Shown here one piece after another: positions 47,948 through 56,582 of a stretch of DNA of 64,000 bases. The notes under the pieces are model-generated. The model saw nothing but the letters and a program-made list of their open reading frames with translations, was not told where the DNA came from and made no database searches. The translations under genes and the position numbers were made by a program. Every line of letters starts with the position of its first letter. The first letter of the stretch is position 1. Source of the DNA: Planctomycetales bacterium (GTDB taxonomy: Bacteria > Planctomycetota > Planctomycetia > Planctomycetales > Planctomycetaceae). The DNA lies in assembly GCA_028285345.1 (NCBI GenBank), contig JANQPT010000032.1, positions 60,792-124,791 of the forward strand, read 5' to 3'.

Positions 47948-48841
47948 ATGCCAATCCTTGGTGCCCATATGTCCATTGCCGGCGGGTATTTCAAGGCGGT
48001 CAACGCCGCCGCGGAACTTGGCATGGATTGCGTACAGATTTTTACGAAAAACAACAATCAGTGGCGGGCCAAACCGCTGACTGAACAGGACATTCAGTTG
48101 TTTCGTGAGGCGGTCGAAGAGACGGGATTAACACATCCAGTCGCGCATGACAGCTACCTGATCAACCTGGCCAGCCCCGACGACGCGCTGTGGCAGAAGT
48201 CGCTCGACGCGTTTGTTATAGAGCTGGAGCGTGCGGAAGCCTTGGGGTTAATCGGCGTCGTGATGCACCCGGGAAGTTTCGTGAAGTCGACTGAAGAGGA
48301 AGGGCTGTCGAGGATCATTCGCGCGATTGACGATGCCCACCGTCAGACGCCCGACTTTCAGACGCAGATCCTATTGGAGACCACCGCGGGGCAAGGCACG
48401 AATCTCGGCCACCGATTTGAGCAGCTCGCGACAATCATTGACGGTGTCAAAGAATCTGAGCGGCTGGGAGTATGCGTGGACACCTGCCATATCTTTGCAG
48501 CCGGCTATCCGCTGAAGTCCGCACAGGAGTATAAGCAAACGATGTCGGAGTTTGATCGACTGATCGGCGTTGATCGAATTCGTGCGTTTCATCTCAACGA
48601 CAGCAAGAAAGAGTTCGGCAGTCGTGTCGACCGACACGAAAAGATTGGTGAGGGATTTCTTGGCCTGGAACCGTTTCGGCATCTGCTGAATGACCGGCGG
48701 TTCGCGAAAGTCCCCATGTATATGGAGACGCCCAAGGGGGAAGAGGAGGGCGTGTTGCTGGATGAGATCAATCTGAAGACGCTGCGAGGCCTGGTCAAGA
48801 AACGCAAGCCGGCGAAACGGTCCGGCCGTGGGAAAAAATGA
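47948..48841 (+). CDS. nfo: Endonuclease IV (AP endonuclease)
   Basis: 297 residues from the ATG at 47948 (MPILGAHMSIAGGYFKAVNA). The trinuclear zinc motifs are complete: VMHPGSF, LLETTAGQGTNLG, VCVDTCHIFAAGY and FHLNDSKKEFGSRVDRHEKIG, with METPKG near the end. It cleaves DNA at abasic sites in base excision repair. The C-terminus has a basic tail (KKRKPAKRSGRGKK) beyond the usual domain, perhaps for DNA contact. Confidence 0.95.
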   Translation: MPILGAHMSIAGGYFKAVNAAAELGMDCVQIFTKNNNQWRAKPLTEQDIQLFREAVEETGLTHPVAHDSYLINLASPDDALWQKSLDAFVIELERAEALGLIGVVMHPGSFVKSTEEEGLSRIIRAIDDAHRQTPDFQTQILLETTAGQGTNLGHRFEQLATIIDGVKESERLGVCVDTCHIFAAGYPLKSAQEYKQTMSEFDRLIGVDRIRAFHLNDSKKEFGSRVDRHEKIGEGFLGLEPFRHLLNDRRFAKVPMYMETPKGEEEGVLLDEINLKTLRGLVKKRKPAKRSGRGKK

Positions 48842-49229
48842 ATTGCGCGGGCGTTCAGGTTATACCGGTCAGGGGAATCGCACCGGCACGGCAGCGCAGA
48901 ACGCGCCGACGGCGACCGTAGCAATTGTTTTAATTGTAGCTCCCCTGGGTCGGGTCGCTCACCACCGGTGGAAAAGTCGGATGCCCCCGCTTGCCGCTTG
49001 AACCGGGCAAGCTATGTTTGACAGCCCGTTGATTTTTGGAACTGGTTGCAAAACCTTCTGACGCATCGAGCAGTTGCAACCTGGTTTTGAAACTGGCGCT
49101 ACGGAACTCCGCACATCAGGATCAGAGGTCGACGGTGCAAACGGGAGCGCGGCCCCGGGTGCGCCGACCGTTCTCCGACCAGCTTCGTTTGACAGATCAT
49201 GCAAGGTTCGTTTGAAATCAGGCCCCGTT
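48842..49229. other. Intergenic region between nfo and the HDOD gene
   Basis: No gene identified; AT-rich direct-repeat-like bits (CAATTGTTTTAATTG near 48922) may mark the end of nfo transcription. Confidence 0.35.
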
Positions 49230-50210
49230 ATGAGTTCCCAGATGATCACTTCTGAATCGAATCGACTGATCGACAGTTTTCTCCACCGCATGGACCAATT
49301 GCACTCGGCGCCGCAGGTCGCACAAAAGGTCCTGCAGATTACGCGGGATCCGGAATTCGACGTGGGGCAGGTTGCCCGCTGTCTCGAAAGCGATCCCGCG
49401 CTCGCCGCCAAAATTCTGCGAGTCGCCAATTCCTCCAAATACGGTCTGCGACATCAGGTGACCAGTGTCCGCCAAGCGGTCGCGTTCATCGGTCAGCGTT
49501 CGGTTCGGCTGATAGCGCTGACGTTCGGACTGGTCGATAGCCTGACCCGCGGCGCGCACGGAAAGCAATACTCCGAGTTCTGGCGACGCTCATTAACGAT
49601 CGCCTGTGTGGCCGCCGAATCGGCAAGGAACACTGACGATGTCCCTACTGACGAGGCGTACGCTGCGGGTCTGCTGGCGGATATGGGGCAACTCATTCTC
49701 GCTCAACTCGAGCCGGAACGATTCTTCGGCCTCAGCGATCAATATGCACACGGCACGGATCTCGTCGCCGCTGAGCGACAAGAATTCGGGTTCGCTCACC
49801 CGGAACTTGGAGCGCGCCTCTTGCAGCAATGGGAGTTGCCGGAATCATTGATTGAAGCCGTCGCGCTGCATCATGTGGCCGACGAAGCCGCCGACGGTGT
49901 CGGGCTGGCCGTCCGGGCGGGCGACCTGATGTCCGACGCGCTCTGGACGCCCGAAAGCCGGCAGGTGGCGGCCTCGAAAGCTCTGTTGCAGGAAGAGTAC
50001 GGTCTCGATTTGGATGGCTATATTGCGCTCGCTGTCGATTGCAAGCGGGAAATTCAAGAGAACGCCGACTTGTTCGGAGTCACGTTGACCGGAACTATCG
50101 ATTGCGACGCTCTGCTGGAAGAAGCTCGCAAGGTTCACGCGGAGGCCTCCTTGGAAGCGGCGCTGGACCTGGACAACATCACGTCCGTCATCGAAGACCT
50201 GCAAGCATAG
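49230..50210 (+). CDS. HDOD-domain signalling protein
   Basis: 326 residues from the ATG at 49230. The HDOD core is SAPQVAQKVLQITRDPEFDV, then VARCLESDPALAAKILRVAN and AVAFIGQRSVRLIALTFGLV, with a further AYAAGLLADMGQLILAQLEP and HHVADEA. HDOD proteins are HD-domain relatives lacking phosphohydrolase residues and act in regulation of motility, stress or signalling. No output domain is fused. It is transcribed alone. Confidence 0.88.
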   Translation: MSSQMITSESNRLIDSFLHRMDQLHSAPQVAQKVLQITRDPEFDVGQVARCLESDPALAAKILRVANSSKYGLRHQVTSVRQAVAFIGQRSVRLIALTFGLVDSLTRGAHGKQYSEFWRRSLTIACVAAESARNTDDVPTDEAYAAGLLADMGQLILAQLEPERFFGLSDQYAHGTDLVAAERQEFGFAHPELGARLLQQWELPESLIEAVALHHVADEAADGVGLAVRAGDLMSDALWTPESRQVAASKALLQEEYGLDLDGYIALAVDCKREIQENADLFGVTLTGTIDCDALLEEARKVHAEASLEAALDLDNITSVIEDLQA

Positions 50211-50520
50211 CCGCTGTCCGGCTGCGCAGACCGACTGCGTCGACACAATCGTCACAGCGGCGACCTGCTGCGCGACCGAAATGCGTATTCAAAACGAATA
50301 CACGTTTCGCGAATTTGAGACAGGCGGGGCAGGGCGCGGTGATGGACGCGCGGATGCTGAACCGCGCAATTCCCTGTCTTCGCATCGCTTACGTGCTCGC
50401 TCGTGGTCTGCTACTGCCGATGGCATGCTCGTTGCTGAGTAAGTGGGTGGATTTTGCGGCACTGCCGCTTAAATCTCAAAAAGCCAGCCCATTTGTCTCA
50501 CAGCAGTTAAGGAGCCGGCC
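50211..50520. other. Intergenic region, nothing identified
   Basis: About 310 bases upstream of the short exported peptide ORF; no second gene or repeat was recognised. Confidence 0.35.
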
Positions 50521-50631
50521 ATGAAGAAACGTCTGCTATTGGCGGCGCTCGGAGGAGGACTCGTCGTTGCCGGAAACTCGAACGTTGCCCGGGCAGATTG
50601 GTGTGGCGGTCCCCGTTTTTATGATCCCTGA
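50521..50631 (+). CDS. Short signal-peptide ORF, possible truncated exported protein
   Basis: 36 codons: MKKRLLLAALGGGLVVAGNS, then NVARADWCGGPRFYDP and a stop. AGGAG precedes the ATG by 7 bases. The signal peptide ends after ARA, leaving an 11-residue mature peptide. Just downstream is a Gly/Tyr-rich exported protein whose signal (MRKFLFVAALAAGLALFGFS) and mature start (GGCGPYYGGY) are similar in style, so this may be a truncated relative rather than a functional peptide. Confidence 0.5.
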   Translation: MKKRLLLAALGGGLVVAGNSNVARADWCGGPRFYDP

Positions 50632-50846
50632 CCACTGGACTCAACGTCCGTTTGTACGTCGTGCACAATTACGTGGGCCGATTGCCCGCGCTGGCGTCAC
50701 ACGGCGTTATCACTGGTTTTTCAATATGCGTTTTGGTTGTGACGGCTGTTGTTGATATTGCTACTCGCGGGGGCGACGGCAGCCAACTGATTCATAGCCG
50801 AATCGCGAACGTTTCCTACCCTTTTCACTCAAAGCAGGAGAGAACG

Positions 50847-51146
50847 ATGCGAAAGTTCCTGTTTGTGGCTGCGCTGGCGGCTGGTTTGGCACTGTTTGGA
50901 TTCTCGGGGAAAGCCCAAGCGGGCGGCTGCGGGCCGTACTATGGCGGCTATGGCGGGGGATACTATGGCGGCGGCTACGGCGGAGCTGTCTTCTATTCAC
51001 CCGGTTTCAGCATCGGCTACGGTTACGATCGGCCGTATGGATTTTACGGACGTCCGTGGCGAGGTCGCCGGTATTATCGTGGATACTACCGTGACCGCTT
51101 CTACGGACCGCGCGGCTACTATGGTCGCTACCGCTGGCGTTACTAA
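50847..51146 (+). CDS. Exported glycine/tyrosine-rich repetitive protein
   Basis: 99 residues from the ATG at 50847 with AGGAGAG upstream. The signal peptide (MRKFLFVAALAAGLALFGFS) is followed by a mature part made mostly of G, Y and R: GCGPYYGGYGGGYYGGGYGG and then YGFYGRPWRGRRYYRGYY. One conserved-looking Cys near the mature start. Such proteins are low-complexity, possibly envelope or surface structural. The protein is basic at its end. No family named. Confidence 0.72.
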   Translation: MRKFLFVAALAAGLALFGFSGKAQAGGCGPYYGGYGGGYYGGGYGGAVFYSPGFSIGYGYDRPYGFYGRPWRGRRYYRGYYRDRFYGPRGYYGRYRWRY

Positions 51147-51176
51147 GCTTCATCGGAAACCTCCGAATCAACGATG

Positions 51177-51212
51177 CGTGGCTGGGGTCGAGCGAAGCGC
51201 GCCCCAGCCACG
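51177..51212. repeat. CGTGGCTGGGG/CCCCAGCCACG palindrome
   Basis: A perfect 11-bp inverted repeat (51177-51187 and 51202-51212) with a 14-nt loop, 30 bases after the Gly/Tyr-rich gene's stop. It could terminate that gene or be another dispersed palindrome. Confidence 0.55.
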
Positions 51213-51266
51213 CGGAAACACTTGTTCCGAAAAATCCCAGCGCCCTGTTGAACCCCACAATTTGAG

Positions 51267-51340
51267 GTAGCAGAAGTCGTGAGACTTCTGAAGATTCCGC
51301 CAGTGCAGGCAAGTTTCCGAACTCTCACGAGTTCGGCTAC
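51267..51340. repeat. REPIN-like pair with compensatory changes
   Basis: Left unit 51267-51290 is GTAG, C, then AGAAGTCGTGAGACTTCT and G. Right unit 51317-51340, read on the other strand, is GTAG, C, then CGAACTCGTGAGAGTTCG and G. The stems differ at two base pairs, and each change is matched on the opposite arm, so both hairpins stay perfect (about 7-8 bp with a short loop). 74 bp in total; same plan as 932-1000 (69 bp). Confidence 0.68.
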
Positions 51341-51947
51341 AGCAGATCGGCGAATTAACAAAACCCAGTGCTCTGACAGGGCATGGTCGTTGGAGAGCGT
51401 ACGCTGAGAGTCCGTGCAAAATCTTCAGGAGTCGTGATTTCACTACGCCGAGTCATCTTGCTTCAACATTTAAATGCTCCTGTGTCGCTGGTCTCGATTC
51501 CTTTTGGCGCGTCGCATTTCCTCCGGCTTGATGGTTTCTCAAGCTGGTGCGATCGGTCTTTGAAATCGTTTCCACGGAAAAGCTCAAACACGCATCGCAA
51601 TTCAGTCGACTTCGACGCCGCGGGCTGACTGGCCGATCAGCCCACGGATTTCGTGAGTGCCTTTGCGGAGCGTGAATCTCGATTGCCGTATCGCGCGATG
51701 CATGGATCAACTTCGTCGAATCCGGCAAGGTCTAACCGGAGCCGCACAGGAAAAAATTCCTTTTTCCGAATGCGTCCGATTTGAGGAGATCCGGTTTGCA
51801 ATTCCCGGCAGCGGTTAGGCATACTGTAGCCAACGCTTGAAAACTCATCCCGAGCCAGCTGCGGCGGAGATATCGAGCCGGCACTCGGTTTGTTTTGAAC
51901 CGCACTCTTCCACACCGCACGTGTCTTTTTTCGACAAGGAGACGAGT

Positions 51948-53030
51948 ATGACTGATGATCGACGATGTCCCGATTGTGACGGCCGCGACTTCGGCTCCCT
52001 TTCGCGTCGACGCTTCGTCTCCACGGTCGGAGCGACGGCTGCGGCCGCGTCCACGATCTCTTGGCCGGCCTTGGCGGGAGCGGGCGAAAAGCCAAAGCAA
52101 AAACCGGAAACGCTGGTCCAGAAGCTTTACGAGTCATTGAGCGACGAGCAGAAAAAGAAGATTTGTTTTGCCTGGGACCACGTCGACGATGAGCGCGGCC
52201 TACTGCGCACACGCGTCGCAAACAACTGGCAAATCACCGATGTGAAGAAGTACAACGTTGCCAGCAGCTTCTTTACGAAGGATCAGCAAGAGTTGATCGA
52301 AGCCATCTTCTACGGCTTGTACCAGCCCGACTTTAAGAAGCAAATCCAGAAGCAATTGCAGGATGACGCGGGCGGATACGGGAAACAACAGACAATCGCC
52401 CTGTTCGGCACTCCCGGCAGCGGCAAGTTCGAATTTGTGATGACGGGCCGGCACCTCACGATTCGGTGCGACGGCGACAGCGCCGAGCACGTGGCGTTCG
52501 GCGGCCCGATTTTCTACGGCCACGCGGCTCAAGGTTTCAACGAGAAAGCCGATCATCCGGGCAACGTCTATTGGCACCAAGCCCTCAAGGCCAACGCCTT
52601 GTACAAGATGCTCGACGGCAAACAGCGCAAGCTGGCGCTAGTGGATGGACCACCGCATGAGAGCGCCGTCGATTTTCAGGGCAAGAAGGGTGTCTTCGAC
52701 GGGATTCCCGTCTCAGAGCTATCGAAGGACCAGAAGGAGCACGCACAGCAAGTTGTGAAAACCTTGCTTGAGCCCTATAGGAGTTCCGACCAAAAGGAAG
52801 CGATCAAGCTCCTCGACAAGCAAGGAGGGTTGGACAAGTGTCACCTGGCGTTTTACACGACCAGTGATGCCAATGAGTTGGGAAGTGTCGACATCGGCAA
52901 AGACGGCGTTTGGGACATTTGGCGGTTGGAAGGACCGTCGTTTGTTTGGCACTATCGCGGCGCCCCTCACGTGCACGTCTGGGCGAACGTTGCCGGCAAT
53001 AGTTCAGTGGAACTGAACGCACAATCTTAG
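51948..53030 (+). CDS. Tat-exported DUF3500 family protein
   Basis: 360 residues from the ATG at 51948 with AAGGAG 8 bases upstream. A twin-arginine signal (SRRRFVSTVGATAAAAS) follows a short cysteine-containing leader (CPDCDGRDFG). The mature protein has DUF3500 features: FYGLYQPDFKKQIQKQL, GSGKFEFVMTGRHLTIRCDG, PGNVYWHQALKANALYKMLD and FVWHYRGAPHVHVW near the end. The family is exported and of unknown biochemical role; its His/Trp-rich C-terminus suggests a metal or cofactor site (inference). A structured hairpin element follows the stop. Confidence 0.85.
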   Translation: MTDDRRCPDCDGRDFGSLSRRRFVSTVGATAAAASTISWPALAGAGEKPKQKPETLVQKLYESLSDEQKKKICFAWDHVDDERGLLRTRVANNWQITDVKKYNVASSFFTKDQQELIEAIFYGLYQPDFKKQIQKQLQDDAGGYGKQQTIALFGTPGSGKFEFVMTGRHLTIRCDGDSAEHVAFGGPIFYGHAAQGFNEKADHPGNVYWHQALKANALYKMLDGKQRKLALVDGPPHESAVDFQGKKGVFDGIPVSELSKDQKEHAQQVVKTLLEPYRSSDQKEAIKLLDKQGGLDKCHLAFYTTSDANELGSVDIGKDGVWDIWRLEGPSFVWHYRGAPHVHVWANVAGNSSVELNAQS

Positions 53031-53603
53031 ATCCGCAAACAACCGGCAGCCGGAGCGCGAAAGCGCAATCTTCGGCAGAGGACTTCTCCGGCTGATGCCG
53101 GTTGTTCATCATCAGCGCGTCAAGCAGGTCGTTTCTTTCAATGTGCTGCCGAGTCGTGCTTGACATCCACCGGCCTGTCGCGATATATCTGCTTCCTTTC
53201 ATTTTGCCAACGTTGTTGTCATTCCCGTCAGTTGGTCATCCAGAGTTTCATTGACCCGCATTGCTATTCTCCGCTATCTCGATAGCCCCCATCTTTGAGC
53301 TGCAGTCTGAGAGTTTCATTTGGTTTGTTCTGTCGTGTCGCCCTCACAATTGCCGTGACGTCACACGCACTTCCAGGTTTGAAGACTGAAATTGCACAGT
53401 TCGTTGACAATCACACGCGTTCGCTGATCGGGTCAAGAACCGGCCCTGTCGATGACCTGCAGTTCGGTTCGTTCTTTTTCATGAAACAGCCGTTTTCGCG
53501 CCATCGTTCAATTCGTCGCTAATCCCGGCGAGCGAGAATCGCCCTGCCGGGCGGACGATCCATTGGCGCAAGACGAATCCATTTGCATAGAGGAATCGCG
53601 CGC
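53031..53603. other. Intergenic region after the DUF3500 gene
   Basis: It contains the nested hairpin at 53038-53106 and no further recognised gene; a 75-codon frame at 53295-53522 has no support. Confidence 0.4.
53038..53106 (+). terminator. Nested hairpin with a GAAA tetraloop after the DUF3500 gene
   Basis: Outer arms AACAACCGGCAGCCGGAG (53038-53055) and CTCCGGCTGATGCCGGTTGTT (53086-53106) pair along their length with a 3-nt bulge. Inside the left side is GCGC-GAAA-GCGC (53055-53066), a stable tetraloop hairpin. It starts 7 bases past the stop codon; there is no T tract, so it may be a transcript-stabilising element or dispersed repeat rather than a classical terminator. Confidence 0.5.
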
Positions 53604-54449
53604 ATGCCGAAGATGTCGATGAATGAAGTGACCACTTTTCGCTGGTCCTTTGAAGAAGACGTCATCGCTTATTCCAAAGCCGGAGCGGATGCCATAGGAG
53701 TTTGGAGGCCCAAGATCGCGGAGTTCGGAGAAGAACGAGCGGTCGAATTGTTACAGGAGTACCAGTTGCCCGTCGCCAGCCTCAGCTGGGCGGGTGGATT
53801 TACCGGAACACACGGGTACTGCTTTCGCGAACTGATCGATGATGCCCGTGACGCGATACTGCTCGCGGGAAAACTGCACGCGTCGTGCCTGGTGCTCAAC
53901 AGCGGCGGACGCAGCGGGCACACCGCCAATCATGCCCGGAGATTGCTCTGTGAAGCACTCGTCCACCTGGGAGATCTCGCGGCTGAGCAGCAGGTCGAGT
54001 TGGCGCTGCAGCCGGGGAGGCCCCTCTTGAGCGATGAGTGGTCATTCTTGAACAGCCTCAACGAGGTCATGGACGTTGTCGACGCCTGCGATCACCCCTA
54101 CGTCGGCATGGCCTTTGATGCGTTTCACTTGGCGGAAGACGAGCAGCTGGTTTCGCGAATCGGCGAAGTGCTCCCGTACGTGACGACGGTACAACTCAGC
54201 GACGTCGGCTCATCGCCGAAGACGCTCACCGAGCAGGTTATGCTGGGTGAGGGCCAGCTTCCGCTGGCGGCGATCGTCGAGGCCTTCGACCGCGGTGGAT
54301 ATGACGGCTACTACGACGTTGGGATCTGGTCCGACCGGTTGTGGCAGTCAGACTACGTGGGAGTCATCGAACGTTGCCGCACCGTGTGCGACGAGCTGTT
54401 TCTGGAAGCCGCGCGACAAAAGACCGCGCAGCCTATGCCGTCGAAATAG
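53604..54449 (+). CDS. Xylose isomerase-like TIM-barrel (sugar phosphate isomerase/epimerase) protein
   Basis: 281 residues from the ATG at 53604, with AGAGGA 9 bases upstream. The barrel pattern is EEDVIAYSKAGADAIGVWRP, ASCLVLNSGGRSGH, QQVELALQPG, YVGMAFDAFHLAED, TVQLSDVGS and GYDGYYDVGIWSD. In AP-endonuclease/isomerase-type barrels the equivalent Glu, Asp, His and Glu residues bind a metal; here D and H in FDAFHL and the D in QLSDVG are visible, while the usual first Glu is Gln (LALQPG) and the final one is Asp (YYDVG). Activity on a sugar or inositol-type substrate is likely but unspecified. Confidence 0.82.
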   Translation: MPKMSMNEVTTFRWSFEEDVIAYSKAGADAIGVWRPKIAEFGEERAVELLQEYQLPVASLSWAGGFTGTHGYCFRELIDDARDAILLAGKLHASCLVLNSGGRSGHTANHARRLLCEALVHLGDLAAEQQVELALQPGRPLLSDEWSFLNSLNEVMDVVDACDHPYVGMAFDAFHLAEDEQLVSRIGEVLPYVTTVQLSDVGSSPKTLTEQVMLGEGQLPLAAIVEAFDRGGYDGYYDVGIWSDRLWQSDYVGVIERCRTVCDELFLEAARQKTAQPMPSK

Positions 54450-54534
54450 ACTCCGCTCCGAGATCATCTGCGAGCGTAGGACCGCCCGGTGAATGCGCTC
54501 GCGCGAAAGTTAAAGCGGCCTGCCGGTTGCGATG

Positions 54535-54969
54535 TCAGGAGTTGGCAGTACCCGCGTTCTGTCGCGCCGCATCGAGGCTCATCGGCCCGGCACCGTTGGC
54601 GATGATCGTGAGCATGGCGCCCATTAACGCCAGATTCTTCATGAATTGGATCATCTGCTTTTGCTGTTCCTGCGGATCGGTGAAGGTCCAGAAGTCATGA
54701 AAGAAGTAGGTCGCCAAGACTAGAAACACCAGCAACAGCGCTGCTCCAACGCGGGCTTTGAAGCCGAGGATCAGCGAGACGGCCCCCGCGATCAGAAACA
54801 GGATGGCGCCGGCCAGCATCAGCTTCGGCAGCGGCACGCCTGCGCGCGCCATATAGCCGGCGACGTCCTGAAACTTGGGAATTTTGTTGCCCAGCGCGCT
54901 CATCAGAAAAATCGTGGCGAGCATGACCCGCCCGGCGAGCATCGTTACGCCTAGAATCGGATTTTGCAT
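54535..54969 (-). CDS. DoxX family membrane protein
   Basis: 144 residues with four hydrophobic segments: VMLATIFLMSALG, LMLAGAILFLIAGAVSLILG, VGAALLLVFLVLATYFFHDF and NLALMGAMLTIIANG. This is the DoxX/SURF4-like arrangement. AGGGAA precedes the ATG. DoxX proteins are linked to thiosulfate or redox stress handling at the inner membrane. MarR, pirin and DoxX genes lie in this order on the same strand, a combination often found together and probably co-regulated. Confidence 0.85.
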   Translation of the reverse strand: MQNPILGVTMLAGRVMLATIFLMSALGNKIPKFQDVAGYMARAGVPLPKLMLAGAILFLIAGAVSLILGFKARVGAALLLVFLVLATYFFHDFWTFTDPQEQQKQMIQFMKNLALMGAMLTIIANGAGPMSLDAARQNAGTANS

Positions 54970-55304
54970 CGTTCGTTCCCTGACTTTCGGCAGTAGTTAG
55001 ATTTGCGAGAAACTGTGTGCTTTGACGCCTTTGCCTTTTCACGAAGGACTCATTGAAGCGTTTGCCTCAGAGATCACAGAGGACACAGAGACGATGGGCA
55101 ATTAGCTGTTCGCTGCCATTTTTGTTAGGTGCTGCAAATAATGTCTCGGTGACCTCTGTGATCTCTGTGGCTAATTTATGACCAAGCACGCATGTTGTTC
55201 AAACACCGTTGAATGACTCGGCCGCATCTGATTCTCTTTCTTCGATTGTTTCTACTTCTTGAAAACCTTGTCGCACCTTGAATTGTCGATGACGGCCATC
55301 CTCC
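54970..55304. other. Intergenic region with an inverted pair of repeats
   Basis: Holds the CACAGAG-type inverted repeat at 55064-55171 and no gene. Confidence 0.5.
55064..55171. repeat. CACAGAG-type repeats as an imperfect inverted pair
   Basis: A unit starting GCCTCAGAGATCACAGAGG (55064-55092) and an inverted unit ending CTCTGTGATCTCTGTGGC (55143-55171) match at about 26 of 29 positions, with ~50 bases between them. Related single units: 12389-12407 and 56726-56755. Confidence 0.6.
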
Positions 55305-56003
55305 TCAAGCGAGGTCGAACAGCATGATTTCCGCTCCGGAGTTGCCGGTGATTGTCAGTCTGCTCTCGTCGCTGATTGCGGCGCCGTCGCCGGTTTGCAT
55401 CTCGGTGTCGTTGACGGTGACAGAACCTCGCAGCACCTGCAGCCATCCGTGCCGCCCCTCGGAAAGTTCGTGCGTAATCGACTGTGGCTCCGCAAATCTC
55501 GACAAGTAGATCCGCGCATCTTGCTCGATCGCCAGTGACCCCTGCTCCGCAGCGGGTGACGCCACCAGCCGCAGCTTGCCGGTCATCTCGCGTTCATCGA
55601 AGCGCTTCTGTTCGTAACTGGGCGAGAGTCCTTTCTCGCGCGGAAATAGCCAGATTTGGTAGAGGTGCAGTTCCTCCGAATCACTCGGATTGAACTCACT
55701 GTGCGTGATACCTGTTCCGGCAGTCATCCGCTGAAACTCGCCCGGCCTAAGTACCGAACCGTTGCCCATGCTGTCTTTGTGCTCGATTGCCCCTTCCAGC
55801 ACATAGGTCACAATCTCCATATCGTGGTGGGGATGTGTGCCGAAGCCCTTACCCGGCTGCACGCGGTCCTCGTTCATGACCCGCAGGGCGCGAAATCCCT
55901 GATGCTTTGGATCGTGATAGCCGGCGAACGAGAACGTATGCCGTGCTTTGAGCCAACCGTGGTCGGCGAATCCGCGGTCTTCAGACTTGCGTATACGAAT
56001 CAT
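55305..56003 (-). CDS. Pirin family protein (YhhW-type bicupin)
   Basis: 232 residues from the ATG at 56003, with GAGGTGACC directly upstream. The N-terminal cupin carries the metal-binding histidines in THPHHDMEIVTYVLEG and the EFQRMTAGTGITHSEFNP motif. The C-terminal cupin is shorter and lacks those histidines, as in YhhW. E. coli YhhW has quercetinase activity in vitro; in vivo roles are usually oxidative-stress related. It is downstream of a marR gene, and a palindrome stands in front of its start. Confidence 0.9.
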   Translation of the reverse strand: MIRIRKSEDRGFADHGWLKARHTFSFAGYHDPKHQGFRALRVMNEDRVQPGKGFGTHPHHDMEIVTYVLEGAIEHKDSMGNGSVLRPGEFQRMTAGTGITHSEFNPSDSEELHLYQIWLFPREKGLSPSYEQKRFDEREMTGKLRLVASPAAEQGSLAIEQDARIYLSRFAEPQSITHELSEGRHGWLQVLRGSVTVNDTEMQTGDGAAISDESRLTITGNSGAEIMLFDLA

Positions 56004-56017
56004 GGTCACCTCATAAA

Positions 56018-56035
56018 TAGTTGACATATCAACTA
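56018..56035. promoter_or_regulatory. Candidate MarR operator before the pirin gene
   Basis: TAGTTGACATATCAACTA, 16 of 18 positions symmetric with 7-bp perfect arms. It stands 15 bases before the pirin start, after the marR stop. It shares the TTGACAT/ATGTCAA half-site with the palindrome at 56561-56582. Confidence 0.6.
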
Positions 56036-56049
56036 ATTGCAGAAATTTT

Positions 56050-56532
56050 TTAGAATTCCGGATCAGCCAATAATGGCGTGCGCGCTTTCTCCAGGAGGCG
56101 AATCAACTCGCGTAGTTCGGACCTGGTCAGGTGCCCCAACAGTTTTTCGCGAAGTTGTTTCACCGGTCGGTCAATTTGTTTCAGCACCGAGATTGCCTCG
56201 TCCGTGATCTCCACGTACACCACGCGGCGGTCCTCCTCGCAGCGACGGCGTTTGACAAACCTCGCTTTTTCGAGCCGGTCAATCAAACCCGTAATTGCGG
56301 GAACGACGTGAATCATGCGGTCGGCAATCTCCAGCGACGGCAACGGTTTGCCCTCGCCCCGCAAAATCCGCAGCACATTATATTGCGAAGCGGTCAGACC
56401 GTACTTGCGAAACAGCCGGATGAATTGATTCTGAAACAACTCGTTTGTCCGCAGCAGGTTGAGCAGAGCCTCTTCCTGCTGCGAATCAAACGGCCGCTTC
56501 TTCTTGATTTCGTGTTGTAGTTTGTGGCTCAT
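56050..56532 (-). CDS. MarR family transcriptional regulator
   Basis: 160 residues with the winged helix: LTASQYNVLRILRGEGKPLP, then SLEIADRMIHVVPAITGLID (recognition helix) and RLEKARFVKRRRCEEDRRVV (wing with the DRR motif). Helices at both ends make the dimer interface. MarR proteins usually repress themselves and an adjacent stress gene until a phenolic or oxidant ligand is bound. Palindromes are found on both sides: at 56561-56582 before its own start and at 56018-56035 before the pirin gene. Confidence 0.93.
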   Translation of the reverse strand: MSHKLQHEIKKKRPFDSQQEEALLNLLRTNELFQNQFIRLFRKYGLTASQYNVLRILRGEGKPLPSLEIADRMIHVVPAITGLIDRLEKARFVKRRRCEEDRRVVYVEITDEAISVLKQIDRPVKQLREKLLGHLTRSELRELIRLLEKARTPLLADPEF

Positions 56533-56560
56533 GGTTGGCTCTCATGTTAGTTTATATATC

Positions 56561-56582
56561 AATACTTGTCATGTCAAGTATT
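56561..56582. promoter_or_regulatory. Candidate MarR operator before marR
   Basis: AATACTTG, TCATGT, CAAGTATT: 8-bp perfect arms with a near-symmetric centre (only two central mismatches). It is about 29 bases upstream of the marR start, suited to autorepression. Confidence 0.6.

Larger units (their letters stand above)
51147..51947. other. Intergenic region with palindromes and a REPIN
   Basis: No gene; it contains the hairpin at 51177-51212 and the REPIN-like pair at 51267-51340. The rest up to the DUF3500 gene shows no other recognised feature. Confidence 0.5.

Noticed and set aside
53295..53522. 75-codon frame after the DUF3500 gene
   Set aside because: It has a non-ATG start, no ribosome site and no recognisable pattern.
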